NCBI GenBank assembly: GCA_030147805.1
Contig: JASBUR010000032.1
Location: 1 to 64,000 of the forward strand
Source: Sphingomonadaceae bacterium
Lineage (GTDB): Bacteria; Pseudomonadota; Alphaproteobacteria; Sphingomonadales; Sphingomonadaceae
DNA length: 64,000 bases
Direction: 5' to 3'
The position numbers and the translations under genes were made by a program. The notes under the pieces were generated by a model. It made no database searches and had not been told where the DNA came from. It saw only the letters and a program-made list of their open reading frames with translations. Positions 54,119-63,796 of the stretch are shown here, in pieces (within the stretch, counting starts at the first letter, position 1; each line of letters begins with the position of its first letter).

Positions 54119-54517
54119 ATGGACCGGCTGTTCCTGCTCCCGACGGCGATGCAGCGCGACCCGCGCGTCGAGGCCTGGTTCGACGCGGACGACAATCCGC
54201 TGCGTCGCGCCGCGCGGACCTGGTTCGACCTGATGCGCAGCTGCGGCGACGACGTTCGCGAGCTGATCCACGACGGCCAGCCGACCGCCTGCGTCGGCGA
54301 TGCCGCCTTTGCCTATGTCAACGCCTTCACCGCGCATGTGAACGTCGGATTCTTCCATGGCGCAGCGCTCGACGATCCGGCCGGCCTGCTCGAAGGCAGC
54401 GGCAAGCGCATGCGGCACGTCAAATTGCGCGGCGGACAGCCGGCCGATGCGGCGGCGCTGGGTGCGCTGATCGCCACCGCCTACCGCGACATGCGGGGCC
54501 GGCTCGCCGCCGGCTAG
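54119..54517 (+). CDS. DUF1801 domain-containing protein
   Basis: 132 residues. 'VGFFHGAALDDPAGLLEGSGKRMRHVKLRGG' is the DUF1801/YdhG-like core (small alpha/beta protein of unknown function). An upstream in-frame extension is out of keeping with the family. Its stop is shared with that of trmB at CTAG. No promoter is evident; it may be read from the LOV gene 100 bp upstream. Confidence 0.8.
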   Translation: MDRLFLLPTAMQRDPRVEAWFDADDNPLRRAARTWFDLMRSCGDDVRELIHDGQPTACVGDAAFAYVNAFTAHVNVGFFHGAALDDPAGLLEGSGKRMRHVKLRGGQPADAAALGALIATAYRDMRGRLAAG

Positions 54518-55194
54518 ACGCGCCGGTAGCGGAAGTACCAGACCTCGTGGCCGATGCGCCGTGCCTTGGCCTCGTAGCGCGTCTCGGGCCAGTCGGCGGG
54601 GCGCACCTGCCAGTCGCCGGGGCCGGCCACCAGCCAGTCGAAGTCGCGGCGCCGGTTCATCTGCATCATCGCCCAGCGGCAATAGACGGGATGGTCGGTG
54701 CCGAAGCGGAATTCGCCGCCCGGCTTGAGCTTGGCGGCGAGGACGTCGAGCGGCCCCGGGTTCATGAAGCGGCGCTTGGCGTGGCGCGCCTTGGGCCAGG
54801 GGTCGGGGTGCAACAGGAAAAGGCGATCGAGACTGGCGTCTGGAAGGCGTTCGAGCACGCCGAGCGCATCGCCCATGTGCAGCCGGACGTTGGCGAGCCC
54901 GCCGCGCTCGATATGGCCGAGCGCGCCGACGACACCGTTGAGGAAGGGTTCGCACCCGATCAGCCCGACATCGGGGTTCGCCGCGGCCTGGCCGGCGAGA
55001 TGCTCGCCGGCGCCGAACCCGATCTCGAGCCACAGCGGGCGCTCGTCGCCGAACAGCGCCCGCGAATCGAGCGGCCCCTCGGGCACGCTGACGCGCGGCA
55101 GCAGCTCGTCGACCAGCCCCTGCTGCCCCTGACGCAGTGCATGGCCCTGACGGCGGCCGTAGAGGCGGCGGAGGGTGGTGGGATCGCCCGACAT
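54514..55194 (-). CDS. trmB: tRNA (guanosine(46)-N7)-methyltransferase
   Basis: 226 residues. SAM-binding motif 'LWLEIGFGAGEHL', then 'IGCEPFLNGVVGAL', and the TrmB signature 'LFLLHPDPWPKARHAKRR' followed by FGTDHPVY. It methylates G46 in the tRNA variable loop. 80 bases after metK, which supplies SAM, with a hairpin repeat between them. Confidence 0.95.
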   Translation of the reverse strand: MSGDPTTLRRLYGRRQGHALRQGQQGLVDELLPRVSVPEGPLDSRALFGDERPLWLEIGFGAGEHLAGQAAANPDVGLIGCEPFLNGVVGALGHIERGGLANVRLHMGDALGVLERLPDASLDRLFLLHPDPWPKARHAKRRFMNPGPLDVLAAKLKPGGEFRFGTDHPVYCRWAMMQMNRRRDFDWLVAGPGDWQVRPADWPETRYEAKARRIGHEVWYFRYRRV

Positions 55195-55221
55195 CGAGGC
55201 TGCCTATCGCCTGAAACACGA

Positions 55222-55254
55222 AACGTCACCCCCGCGCGTGGCGGGGATGACGTT
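55222..55254. repeat. Hairpin repeat between metK and trmB
   Basis: Arms AACGTCACCCCCGC and GCGGGGATGACGTT (one mismatch) around a 5-nt loop GCGTG. The core GTCATCCCCGC is the same as in the outer arms of the composite repeat at 42.6 kb, so both belong to one sphingomonad repeat family. It may also act as the metK 3' hairpin. Confidence 0.7.
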
Positions 55255-55274
55255 CGTCGAGGTTGGCGTTGGGC

Positions 55275-56441
55275 TTAGACCGCGGCGCGGAGCTGCTCGA
55301 CGAGGTCGAGCTTTTCCCACGAGAAGCCGCCATCGCTGTCGGGCGTGCGGCCGAAATGGCCGTAGGCGGCGGTGCGCTGGTAGATCGGCTTGTTGAGGCC
55401 GAGGTGCGTGCGGATGCCCTTGGGCGTCAGCCGCACCAGCTCGGGCAGCACGCGCTCGAGCAGGTCGTCACCGACGGTGCCGGTGCCATGCGTGTCGACG
55501 TAGAAGCTCAGCGGTTCGGCGACGCCGATCGCATAGGCCAGCTGGATCGTGCAGCGCTTGGCGAGCTTGGCGCCGACCACCTGCTTGGCGAGGTAGCGCG
55601 CGATATAGGCGGCCGAGCGGTCGACCTTGGTCGGGTCCTTGCCCGAGAAGGCGCCGCCGCCGTGCGGCGCCGCGCCGCCATAGGTGTCGACGATGATCTT
55701 GCGGCCGGTGATGCCGGCGTCGCCGTCGGGGCCGCCGATCTCGAACAGGCCCGTCGGGTTGACGAAGATCGCGTCCTCGTCGTTGGGCATCCAGCCCTGC
55801 GGCAGCGTGTCGTTCATCACGCCCTTCACATAGTCGCGCAGCTTGGCCTGGTCGCAACCGCCGGCATGCTGCGTCGACACGACGACCTTGGTGGCGCGCA
55901 CCGGGCGGCCGTTCTCATAGGCGAGCGTCACCTGGCTCTTGGCGTCGGGCTCGAGGAAGTCGACGACCTTGCCGTGGCGGTCGGCAGCGAGCTTCTCGAG
56001 GATACGATGCGAATAATAGAGCGTCGCCGGCATCAGGTCGGGGGTCTCGTCGCAGGCGAAGCCGAACATGATGCCCTGGTCGCCGGCGCCCTCGTCCTTG
56101 TTGCCCGATTCGTCGACGCCCTGCGCGATATGTGCCGACTGGCCATGCAGGTGGCAGGCGAAGTCGGCATATTGCCAGTGGAAGCCGTGCTGCTCGTAGC
56201 CGATGCGCTTCACCGTATCGCGCGCGGCCTGCTCGATCTCGGCGAGGCTGACGTCCTGCGCGCAGCGGACTTCACCGGCGAGCACGATGCGGTTGGTGGT
56301 GACCAGCGTCTCGCAGGCGACGCGCGCGACCGGATCCTTCGACACGAACAGGTCGACGATCGCGTCCGAAATCTGGTCGGCGACCTTGTCGGGATGGCCT
56401 TCGGACACCGATTCCGAAGTGAAGAGATACGAGCTGCGCAT
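55275..56441 (-). CDS. metK: S-adenosylmethionine synthase
   Basis: 388 residues from [19 protein letters not shown], the standard N-terminus with the ATP-binding GHPDK. Other signatures are [12 protein letters not shown] and '[19 protein letters not shown]'. It condenses ATP and methionine to SAM. The open frame runs on far upstream in the shadow of lnt, but that part has no homology. The upstream palindrome suggests control by a methionine/SAH-responsive regulator. Confidence 0.98.
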   Translation of the reverse strand: MRSSYLFTSESVSEGHPDKVADQISDAIVDLFVSKDPVARVACETLVTTNRIVLAGEVRCAQDVSLAEIEQAARDTVKRIGYEQHGFHWQYADFACHLHGQSAHIAQGVDESGNKDEGAGDQGIMFGFACDETPDLMPATLYYSHRILEKLAADRHGKVVDFLEPDAKSQVTLAYENGRPVRATKVVVSTQHAGGCDQAKLRDYVKGVMNDTLPQGWMPNDEDAIFVNPTGLFEIGGPDGDAGITGRKIIVDTYGGAAPHGGGAFSGKDPTKVDRSAAYIARYLAKQVVGAKLAKRCTIQLAYAIGVAEPLSFYVDTHGTGTVGDDLLERVLPELVRLTPKGIRTHLGLNKPIYQRTAAYGHFGRTPDSDGGFSWEKLDLVEQLRAAV

Positions 56442-56514
56442 GGATTCCCCGCATTGTGAAGGACGGAATATGCGCCGCCTGTAGCGGGCCGGGGACGCCG
56501 CGGCAAGGGCGTAT

Positions 56515-56534
56515 AAAGATATGTTTATATCTTT
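56515..56534. promoter_or_regulatory. AT-rich palindromic operator candidate upstream of metK
   Basis: AAAGATATGTTTATATCTTT: perfect 8-bp arms around GTTT, about 75-95 bp before the metK start and overlapping the lnt stop codon. It is very AT-rich for this genome. ArsR-type SahR regulators of methionine-cycle genes in proteobacteria bind similar AT-rich palindromes; that link is from memory of the field and untested. No SAM riboswitch fold was recognised in the leader. Confidence 0.55.
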
Positions 56535-58072
56535 GTCTGCGTCTTTCGATGCGCAACGAGCAGCGCGCCGGCGAGCAGCAGCAGCGCCAGCAGCAGCGGG
56601 ATGACCGAGCCGGCGCGCGCGAAGGGCGTCGGCGGCAGCGGCGACGGAATCTCGGCGCTGAGCACGCCGGCGCGGCCGCGCCCGATCGTCGCCAGCAGCC
56701 GCCCGCGCGCGTCGATCATCGCCGACACGCCCGTCGGCGTCGCGCGCGCGATCGGCAGCCCCTCCTCGATCGCGCGCAGCCGCGCCTGTTCGAGATGCAT
56801 CCAGGCGCCGGCGTCGCTGAACCAGGCGTCGTTCGAGGCATTGAGCAGCCATTGGGGTCGGTCGGCGGGATCGACGACATGTCCAGGCCGCACGATCTCG
56901 TAGCAGATCAGCGGTCCGACGGCGGGAAAGCCGGCGAGCCGCAGCGTCTGCGGCCCCGGACCGGGCCAGAAGTCGAGCGATCCCGGCGCCAGCCGGGCGA
57001 CGCCGATCGCCTCCATCAGGCCGCGCAGCGGCAGATATTCGCCGAACGGCACCAGCGCATTCTTGTCGTAGCGCCCGTCGATGCGGCCGCCGGCGCCGAT
57101 GACGAACAGGCTGTTGTGCGCGGCGATCGCCCGGCCCTGCGCGTTGCGCAGCGCCTTGACGCCGCCGGTCAGCAGCAGGTCGCCCGGGCCGAGCACGCGC
57201 GCCAGGCGCCGCCGCACCCAGGGCTCCTCGTCGAGCAGCCCCATCACCGCCGCCTCGGGCCAGAGCAGCAGCCCCGGCCGGCCGTCGAGCCGCGCCTCGG
57301 CGCTGAGCGCCAGGTAACGGCGCAGGTTGCGCTCCTCGGCGTCCTCGCGCCATTTTTCGGACTGGCCAATATTGGCCTGGACGATGAGCACGCGCGTCCC
57401 GCTCGATCGCGCCGGCGCGCCGAGGTCGATCGCCCCGAAACCTGCCGCGAGCGCGACACATGCCGCCACCGCCGCCGCGAACCGCCAGGCGCGGTCGGTG
57501 ACGAGCAGCGCCAGGGCGCCCGCCGCCAGCAGCACCAGCCCCGACAGCCCGAGGCCGCCGATCGCGCTCGCCGCCTGCGCCACCGGCAGCATCGGCATCA
57601 GCACGATGCCGAGCGGATTCCAGGGAAAGCCGCCGAACAGATAGCCGCGCAGCCATTCGGCGAGCATCCAGGCGCCGGCAAAGGCGAGCGCGCGCGCCGG
57701 CGCCGCGGCGAAGCGCGACGCGATGCCCGTCGCCACGGCCGGGTAGATCGCCATGAGCGCCGACAGCAGCACGACCGCCACCCAGCCGAGCCAGGCCGGC
57801 ATATTGTCCTGGAAGTTGAAGGCCTGCGCGATCCAGTAGAGCCCGGCGAGCATGTGGCCGAAGCCGAACCACCAGCCGAGCGCCAGCGCGTTGCGCACCC
57901 CTGTCGTCGACGGAACGAGCAACAGCAGCAGCGCGAGGCCGAGCAGCGTCAGCGGCCAGGCGTCGATCGGTGCGAAACCCAGCGCGCTCGCCACGCCCGC
58001 CGCGAAGCCGAGCGCGGCGCGCTGTCGGACCGAGCGGTGCGCCAACCAGTCGAGCGCGGCGGGAGGATTCAC
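56525..58072 (-). CDS. lnt: Apolipoprotein N-acyltransferase
   Basis: 515 residues from GTG overlapping the corC stop. Six N-terminal transmembrane helices (to about residue 215) precede a nitrilase-fold domain with the catalytic Glu273 (LLLWPEA), Lys337 ([13 protein letters not shown]) and Cys390 (GPLICYE). A last transmembrane helix ends the protein. It adds the third acyl chain to lipoproteins at the periplasmic face. Other lipoproteins in the window (TlpA, LptM, TolA-like) would be substrates. Confidence 0.96.
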   Translation of the reverse strand: MNPPAALDWLAHRSVRQRAALGFAAGVASALGFAPIDAWPLTLLGLALLLLLVPSTTGVRNALALGWWFGFGHMLAGLYWIAQAFNFQDNMPAWLGWVAVVLLSALMAIYPAVATGIASRFAAAPARALAFAGAWMLAEWLRGYLFGGFPWNPLGIVLMPMLPVAQAASAIGGLGLSGLVLLAAGALALLVTDRAWRFAAAVAACVALAAGFGAIDLGAPARSSGTRVLIVQANIGQSEKWREDAEERNLRRYLALSAEARLDGRPGLLLWPEAAVMGLLDEEPWVRRRLARVLGPGDLLLTGGVKALRNAQGRAIAAHNSLFVIGAGGRIDGRYDKNALVPFGEYLPLRGLMEAIGVARLAPGSLDFWPGPGPQTLRLAGFPAVGPLICYEIVRPGHVVDPADRPQWLLNASNDAWFSDAGAWMHLEQARLRAIEEGLPIARATPTGVSAMIDARGRLLATIGRGRAGVLSAEIPSPLPPTPFARAGSVIPLLLALLLLAGALLVAHRKTQTKI

Positions 58073-58971
58073 TCCGCGGCAGCCTCGCGGCTGAAGCCTT
58101 CGGGCGGGTGGATTCGAACGCGCTCGATATGGCGCGCGTCGCCGGCGATCACCTCGAAGCGCCAGCCGCTCTGGTGTACGATCGTCTCGCCGACGCGCGG
58201 AACGCGGCCGGCGAGCATGAACACCATGCCACCGACGGTGTCGATCTCGTCTTCGTCGTCGGGATCGGCAAGGTCGAGCCCGAGCGTCGCCTGCAATTCG
58301 CTGAGCTCGATCCGCGCATCGGCCTCGTACATGTCGTCGCCGAGCGCCTTCAGCCCCTCCTCGGCCTCGTCGTGCTCGTCCTCGATGTCGCCGACGATCT
58401 CCTCGACGAGATCCTCGATGGTGACGATGCCGTCGGTGCCGCCGAATTCATCGATGACGATCGCCATGTGGGTGCGCGCATGGCGCATCCGCGCCAGCAG
58501 GTCGAGCACCCCCATCGAGGCGGGGACGAACAGCACCGGCCGGAGCAGCGATTCGGGCTCGACGACGGCGCTGCGGCCGTCCTCGGCGAGCCGCGCATAG
58601 ACGTCCTTGATGTGGATCATGCCGATGACGTCGTCGAGGTTGTTGCGGAATACTGGCACGCGGCTGTGGCCCGCTTCGCGGAACAGCTCGACGAGGTCCT
58701 GGAAGCTGCCCGAGGCCTCGAACGCCACCATGTCGGCACGCGGTACCGCGACGTCGTCGACCTCGCGCTCGCCGAAATGCAGCAGGTTTCGGAGCATCAT
58801 CCGCTCGGCGGCGCTCAGGTCGTCCTCGTTCTCGGCCTCGCCCTCGCGGCCGTCGATCGCTTCCTCGATCTGCTCGCGCAGCGAGGCCTCGTCGGCGCGG
58901 CCGGTAACGAGCAGCCGCAGGAAGCGCCAGACGCGCTGGCCGAGTTCGTCGCTACTGGAGGGGTCAGCCAC
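58069..58971 (-). CDS. corC: CorC/HlyC-family CBS-domain protein
   Basis: 300 residues from GTG. Soluble form without the CNNM membrane domain: a leading helical part, two CBS modules ('[12 protein letters not shown]...[19 protein letters not shown]' and '[35 protein letters not shown]') and the C-terminal CorC_HlyC domain ([17 protein letters not shown]). E. coli CorC is tied to Mg/Co efflux; the family role here is inferred. Sits two bases after ybeY and overlaps lnt. Confidence 0.92.
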   Translation of the reverse strand: MADPSSSDELGQRVWRFLRLLVTGRADEASLREQIEEAIDGREGEAENEDDLSAAERMMLRNLLHFGEREVDDVAVPRADMVAFEASGSFQDLVELFREAGHSRVPVFRNNLDDVIGMIHIKDVYARLAEDGRSAVVEPESLLRPVLFVPASMGVLDLLARMRHARTHMAIVIDEFGGTDGIVTIEDLVEEIVGDIEDEHDEAEEGLKALGDDMYEADARIELSELQATLGLDLADPDDEDEIDTVGGMVFMLAGRVPRVGETIVHQSGWRFEVIAGDARHIERVRIHPPEGFSREAAAE

Positions 58972-58973
58972 GG

Positions 58974-59492
58974 TCAGGCCTCATCGTCCAGGCCATAGGG
59001 ATCGGGCAGGCCGAGCCGGGCCAGCGCATCGCGTTCGATGGCCTCCATCCGCTCGGCGTCGTCATCGGTTCCATGGTCATAGCCTAGCAGGTGCAGCGTG
59101 CCGTGGACAATCAGATGGGTGGCATGCGCCTCGACGCCGATGCGCTTGGCCGCCGCTTCGGCCGCCACCGTCTCGGCGGCCAGCACGATGTCGCCGAGCA
59201 GCGCCTCGCCGTCGTCGCCGTTCGACAGCGCGTCGAGCAGGTCGGGCTGCACCATCGGGAACGACAGCACGTTGGTCGGCTTGTCCTTGTGCCGGTAGGC
59301 GGCGTTGAGCTGCCACACCTCGGCGTCGTCGCTGAACCGCACCGAGATCTCGGTGGCGAAGTCGCCGCCGGCGAGGCAGGCGTGCGCGGTGAGCGACAGC
59401 GCGGTCTCGGCCGCGCGGGCGGCGAGCGCCGCCCAGCCTATGTCGGGATCCCAGTCGCCGGCGACCACCTCGGCTTCGACGATCAGCGGCAT
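58974..59492 (-). CDS. ybeY: Endoribonuclease YbeY (rRNA maturation)
   Basis: 172 residues. The zinc-binding motif HGTLHLLGYDH near the C-terminus, together with 'NAAYRHKDKPTNVLSFP' and LGDIVLA, is characteristic. It takes part in 16S rRNA 3'-end processing and ribosome quality control. Part of miaB-phoH-ybeY-corC-lnt, the conserved bacterial arrangement. Confidence 0.95.
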   Translation of the reverse strand: MPLIVEAEVVAGDWDPDIGWAALAARAAETALSLTAHACLAGGDFATEISVRFSDDAEVWQLNAAYRHKDKPTNVLSFPMVQPDLLDALSNGDDGEALLGDIVLAAETVAAEAAAKRIGVEAHATHLIVHGTLHLLGYDHGTDDDAERMEAIERDALARLGLPDPYGLDDEA

Positions 59493-59537
59493 GGCGGCTG
59501 CGCCCCGTGCATTCCCACGATGGATGGTAACGTCGCG

Positions 59538-60548
59538 CTAGCGTCCCGCATCGAGCGGTCCGTCATAGGCGTCGACGATGCGGCCGACGATCGGATGACG
59601 CACCACTTCGGAGGTGGCGAAGCGCAAGGTGGCGATACCCTGCACGCCCTCGAGCTTCTCGACCGCGTCGGCGAGACCCGAGCGCGTCTGCGGCGGCAGG
59701 TCGACCTGGTTGGGGTCGCCGCAGATCACCATCCGCGAACCCTGGCCGAAGCGCGTCAGGAACATCTTCATCTGCAGCGGCGTGGTGTTCTGCGCCTCGT
59801 CGAGGATGACGAAGGCCGACGCCAGCGTGCGGCCGCGCATGAACGCCAGCGGCGCGATTTCGATCTCGCCGCTCGAAATGCGTCGCTCGACCTGCTCCGA
59901 CGGCAGCATGTCGTAGAGCGCGTCGTACAGGGGGCGCAGATAGGGATCGACCTTCTCGCGCATGTCGCCCGGCAGGAAGCCCAGCCGCTCGCCGGCCTCG
60001 ACGGCGGGGCGCGACAGGATCAGCCGGTCGACCGAGCCGGCGACCAGCTGCTGCACCGCCTGCGCCACCGCCAGATAGGTCTTGCCGGTCCCCGCCGGCC
60101 CCAGCGCGAAGATGATGTCGTCGCGGTTGAGCGCTTCCATGTAGCGCACCTGCGTCGGCGAGCGCGGCACGATGGTCTTGCGGCGGGTGCGGATGACGAC
60201 CGGCGTCGGCGCGTCGCCGCCGGCACGCACCAGGCCTTCGAGCGACGGCTCGTTCGACAGCGCGATGGCGCCCTCGACGTCGCCGATGTCGATCGCCTGC
60301 CCCTGCAGCAGCCGGTTGTAGAGGCCGGTCATGACGTCGCGCGCGCGCGCCGCGCTTTCCGCCTCGCCCTCGATCGACAGCCGGTTGCCGCGCGCGGCGA
60401 TGTAAACGCCGAGCCGGTTCTCGATGGCGATGAGATTCTGGTCATATTGCCCGAACAAGGCGCCGAGCAGTTGCGGCTTGTCGAACTCGATCTCGAGACG
60501 GGCACGCTCGTCGGCGCGCGGCGCGGGAGCGCTGGGCTTCTTGGCCAC
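59538..60548 (-). CDS. phoH: PhoH-family ATPase (PhoL/YbeZ)
   Basis: 336 residues from GTG. An N-terminal KH-like RNA-binding region (about 20-90) precedes the P-loop domain with Walker A GPAGTGKT, 'ILSRPAVEAGERLGFLPGD' and Walker B VILDEAQN. The partner of YbeY in RNA metabolism. Shares one base with the miaB stop. Confidence 0.94.
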   Translation of the reverse strand: MAKKPSAPAPRADERARLEIEFDKPQLLGALFGQYDQNLIAIENRLGVYIAARGNRLSIEGEAESAARARDVMTGLYNRLLQGQAIDIGDVEGAIALSNEPSLEGLVRAGGDAPTPVVIRTRRKTIVPRSPTQVRYMEALNRDDIIFALGPAGTGKTYLAVAQAVQQLVAGSVDRLILSRPAVEAGERLGFLPGDMREKVDPYLRPLYDALYDMLPSEQVERRISSGEIEIAPLAFMRGRTLASAFVILDEAQNTTPLQMKMFLTRFGQGSRMVICGDPNQVDLPPQTRSGLADAVEKLEGVQGIATLRFATSEVVRHPIVGRIVDAYDGPLDAGR

Positions 60549-61876
60549 TAGGCCGCGGCTTTCTGGATCAACTTGCCCTCCAGGCTGTTGGGACCGGCCG
60601 ACACGAGCTCGACCTCGACGAGGTCGCCGATGGCGAGACCGGGCGCCATCACATGAACCGATTGCAGATAGGGCGACTTGCCGATCAGCTGTCCCGGCTT
60701 GCGGCCATGGCGCTCGATCAGCACCTCGACGCGACGGCCGACCGTCGCGCGGTTGAAGGCGAGCTGCTGCTCGAGAATCAGCGCCTGCAGCCGGGCGAGC
60801 CGCTCCGACTTCACCGCTTCGTCGAGGTGGCCGTCCATGCCCGCCGCCGGCGTGCCCGGGCGCGACGAATATTTGAACGAATAGGCCTGCGCGTACCCGA
60901 CCGCGCGCACGATCGACAGCGTGTCCTCGAAGTCGGCCTCGGTCTCGCCCGGGAAGCCGACGATGAAGTCGCCCGACAGCGCGATGTCGGGACGCGCGGC
61001 GCGAAGCCGATCGATCGTCGCGAGATAGGATTCGGCGGTATGCGCGCGGTTCATGCGCTTGAGGATGCGGCTCGATCCCGACTGCACCGGCAGGTGCAGA
61101 TAGGGCATCAGCTCGGGCACCTCGGCATGCACCGCGATCAGCTCGTCGGTCATGTCGCGCGGGTGCGACGTGGTGTAGCGCAGGCGCGCCAGCCCGGGGA
61201 TGGCCGCGATCTCGCGGATCAGCTGCGCGAAGCCGATGCCCAAGCCGTCGTCGGCATAGGCGTTGACGTTCTGACCGAGCAAGGTCAGCTCGCAGGCGCC
61301 GCCGTCGACCAGCGCGCGCGCTTCGCCGACCACGTCCGCCGCCGGCCGCGAGACCTCGCCGCCGCGCGTATAGGGCACGACGCAGAAGGTGCAGAATTTG
61401 TCGCAGCCTTCCTGCACCGTCAGGAACGCCGACGCGCCCGTCGGCCGGGCGCGCTTCGGCAGCAGGTCGAATTTCGACTCGATCGGCATGTCGGTATCGA
61501 CCGACTTGCCGTTCGCGGCGGCGGCGATCATCGCCGGCAGGCGGTGATAGGCCTGCGGCCCGACCACCAGATCGACCATCGGCGCCCGGCGGACGATCTC
61601 CTCGCCCTCGGCCTGCGCGACGCAGCCGGCCACCGCGACCATCGGCTTCACGCCGCTCGGCCGCTTCGACGCCTTCAGCCGCCCGATGTCCGAATAGACC
61701 TTCTCGGCCGCCCGCTCGCGGATGTGGCAGGTATTGAGCACGACGAGATCGGCGTCGTCGCTGTTGTCGACCGCGCGCAGGCCGTCGGCGGCGAGCAGCT
61801 CGCTCATCCGCTCCGAATCATAGACGTTCATCTGGCAGCCGAACGTCTTCACGAAATAGGTCTGGGGCTTGGTCAC
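60548..61876 (-). CDS. miaB: tRNA-2-methylthio-N6-isopentenyladenosine synthase MiaB
   Basis: 442 residues from GTG. The auxiliary [4Fe-4S] cluster ligands are Cys14, Cys50 and Cys85 (GCQMN, NTCHIRE, AGCVAQ); the radical-SAM CxxxCxxC is Cys158/162/165 ([10 protein letters not shown]); a C-terminal TRAM domain ends in '[20 protein letters not shown]'. It adds the 2-methylthio group to A37 of tRNAs. First gene of the overlapping miaB-phoH pair. Confidence 0.97.
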   Translation of the reverse strand: MTKPQTYFVKTFGCQMNVYDSERMSELLAADGLRAVDNSDDADLVVLNTCHIRERAAEKVYSDIGRLKASKRPSGVKPMVAVAGCVAQAEGEEIVRRAPMVDLVVGPQAYHRLPAMIAAAANGKSVDTDMPIESKFDLLPKRARPTGASAFLTVQEGCDKFCTFCVVPYTRGGEVSRPAADVVGEARALVDGGACELTLLGQNVNAYADDGLGIGFAQLIREIAAIPGLARLRYTTSHPRDMTDELIAVHAEVPELMPYLHLPVQSGSSRILKRMNRAHTAESYLATIDRLRAARPDIALSGDFIVGFPGETEADFEDTLSIVRAVGYAQAYSFKYSSRPGTPAAGMDGHLDEAVKSERLARLQALILEQQLAFNRATVGRRVEVLIERHGRKPGQLIGKSPYLQSVHVMAPGLAIGDLVEVELVSAGPNSLEGKLIQKAAA

Positions 61877-61921
61877 GCAATACTCATGGCCGGGAACCCG
61901 CCCGATATAGGCGAAGGCCGG

Positions 61922-62755
61922 TCACAAGGGAACATCGTCGCTCGCGGGTCGCGGCACATCGCCACCGCGCATCAGCGCCGCATAGCCGTCGGCGACCGCC
62001 GCCTGGCAGTGGCGCGCCAGCGCCTTGCGGTCGGCGAAGTCGCCGGGGCGGACGCCGGGGTGGCAGAGGATTTCGGCGGTCACCTGGCCGAGCCGCAGGA
62101 AATCGCCCGCATGTTCGCCGATGCCGACCTCGCCGAGCCACACCACGTCCCACAGGCGGCGACGGGTGATCGGCATGCCGCGGATGCGCGTATAGGCCAG
62201 GCTCACCGGCTGGACGATCGCGTCGTCGAGCCCCTCGACCGCCGCGAACAGCGATGAGTTGAACGGCAGCACGTCGATGCCGTCGCCCGTCGTGCCCTCG
62301 GGAAACAGGATGACGTTGGCGCCCGCCGCCAGCCGCTCGGCGACCGCGTTGCGCTGCGCGCCGGTCGTGCGCTTGCGATCGCGGTCGACGTAGATCGTTC
62401 GCTGGAGGCCGGCGAACCAGCCGACCGGCCCCATCTGCGCCACTTCGGCCTTGGCGACGAACTGGCCGAGCAGCTGCGAGCCAAGGACCGGGATGTCGGC
62501 CCACGACAGGTGGTTGGCGACCAGCAGCACGCCCCGCGCGCGCGCCGGCGCGCCATGCAGCCGGACGTCGATGCCGAGCCCGCGCAGCAGCAGCCGGTGG
62601 AACTGGCGCGGCAGATAGGGCGGCAGCCCGGGGTTGACGCGCCGCAGCAGAAGTTCGGCCGGGACCAGCGCGGCGGCGCCGGCGGCGACCGCGAGGGCGC
62701 CCTTGACCATGCCCCAGCGGGGCGGCGCGGAAGCGGTGGGTCCGGGCGCCGTCAA
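61922..62755 (-). CDS. plsC: 1-acyl-sn-glycerol-3-phosphate acyltransferase
   Basis: 277 residues. Catalytic NHxxxxD box is in VANHLSWADIP and the second motif is ILFPEGTTGDG, both typical of PlsC. An N-terminal hydrophobic helix anchors it. The TTG start overlaps the fur stop (TTGA); an ATG 15 codons later (MVKGALAV) is the alternative. It makes phosphatidic acid from lysophosphatidic acid. Confidence 0.9.
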   Translation of the reverse strand: MTAPGPTASAPPRWGMVKGALAVAAGAAALVPAELLLRRVNPGLPPYLPRQFHRLLLRGLGIDVRLHGAPARARGVLLVANHLSWADIPVLGSQLLGQFVAKAEVAQMGPVGWFAGLQRTIYVDRDRKRTTGAQRNAVAERLAAGANVILFPEGTTGDGIDVLPFNSSLFAAVEGLDDAIVQPVSLAYTRIRGMPITRRRLWDVVWLGEVGIGEHAGDFLRLGQVTAEILCHPGVRPGDFADRKALARHCQAAVADGYAALMRGGDVPRPASDDVPL

Positions 62756-63180
62756 CCGCCGCGCGAGGACTGGAGCGGCAACGCGTAGAGCTCCATCCGA
62801 TGATCGACGAGCCGATAGCCGAGGCGCGCGGCGATCCGCTGCTGCAGTTCCTCGATGTCGGGGTCGTGGAACTCGATGACCTTGCCGGTCTCGAGGTCGA
62901 TCAGATGATCATGATGCTCGTCGGGCACCGTCTCGTAGCGCGAACGGCCGTCGCGGAAGTCGTGCCGCTCGAGGATCCCCGCCTCCTCGAACAGCCGCAC
63001 CGTCCGGTAGACGGTGGCGATCGAGATATGCGGGTCGATGGCGACCGAGCGGCGGTGCAGCTCCTCGACGTCGGGGTGGTCGACCGAATCCGACAGGACA
63101 CGCGCGATGACGCGCCGCTGCTCGGTGATGCGGAGGCCCTTTTCGGCGCAAAGCGCCTCGAGATCGATGCGAGCGGTCAT
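62752..63180 (-). CDS. fur: Fur-family metal-responsive regulator
   Basis: 142 residues. Winged-helix N-terminal half ('GLRITEQRRVIARVL', 'HPDVEELHRRSVAIDPHISIATVYRTV') and a dimerisation half with regulatory-site residues (DEHHDHLIDLETGKVIEFHDPDIEEL). No C-terminal CxxC structural zinc pair is present, as in many alphaproteobacterial Fur/Mur proteins, so iron or manganese may be the effector. Overlaps plsC by 4 nt. Confidence 0.9.
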   Translation of the reverse strand: MTARIDLEALCAEKGLRITEQRRVIARVLSDSVDHPDVEELHRRSVAIDPHISIATVYRTVRLFEEAGILERHDFRDGRSRYETVPDEHHDHLIDLETGKVIEFHDPDIEELQQRIAARLGYRLVDHRMELYALPLQSSRGG

Positions 63181-63266
63181 CGCGCGAATCTAGGTGCGCG
63201 CCGCGCCAAATGCCAGAGCATCCGGCGCGGCGCGCGCGAGTTTGGCCGATGTGTGGCGAATGCGTC

Positions 63267-63686
63267 CTAGCGCTTGCCCGCCGTACGCTTCGTGCCGAGA
63301 CCGATCTTCTTGGCGAGCGTCCGGCGCTGCGCCGCATAGTTCGGCGCCACCATCGGATAGTCGGCCGGAAGATTCCACTTCGCGCGATATTCGTCGGGCG
63401 TCATGTTGTAGTGCGTCATCAGATGCCGCTTCAGCATCTTGAGCTTCTTACCGTCCTCGAGGCAGACGATATAGTCGGGCTTGATCGACGCGCGCACCGA
63501 AACCGCCGGCTCCTGCTTCGGCGCCTCGGGCTTCGCATTGATCCCGAGCCGCGACAGCGTCGAAAAGACGTTGTCGATGAGGTTGGGAAGATCCGAAACC
63601 GCGACCGTATTGTTCGCAACGTGCGACGACACGATCTCGGTGGTCAGCGTCAGCAGCTCGTTGTGCGCGGAAATACGGTCGTCCAT
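63267..63686 (-). CDS. MucR/Ros-family transcription regulator
   Basis: 139 residues from MDDRISAHNELL with GGGAGAA close upstream. The zinc-finger core 'VCLEDGKKLKMLKRHLMTHYNMTPDEYRAKWNLPADYPMVAPNYA' region defines MucR/Ros proteins; the ligand set is one Cys with His residues, typical of sphingomonads that lack the first of the two cysteines. Such proteins silence AT-rich genes and control exopolysaccharide and envelope genes. An upstream in-frame extension is not family-like. Confidence 0.92.
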   Translation of the reverse strand: MDDRISAHNELLTLTTEIVSSHVANNTVAVSDLPNLIDNVFSTLSRLGINAKPEAPKQEPAVSVRASIKPDYIVCLEDGKKLKMLKRHLMTHYNMTPDEYRAKWNLPADYPMVAPNYAAQRRTLAKKIGLGTKRTAGKR

Positions 63687-63796
63687 GTTTCTTCTCCCGA
63701 ATGCGAGTTCGATCTCGACTTGATCGCGCAGCGAATAGTCTTGCCGCCATCGGCTTGGCAAGTCCGGGCAGAATAAAAAAGCCGGAAAGCGCGAGA

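Noticed and set aside
56442-56514. Possible SAM riboswitch before metK
   Set aside because: The leader is short and I could not recognise conserved SAM-I, SAM-II or SAM-V core elements; the palindrome explains regulation better.
55275-57872. A metK open frame extended to 865 codons, suggesting a fusion protein
   Set aside because: The extra N-terminal part is the out-of-frame shadow of lnt; the true MetK start has the standard N-terminus.
63687-63796. Terminator for rimI before mucR (T-run read on the minus strand)
   Set aside because: The TTTTTTATTC run is present but no convincing stem precedes it.
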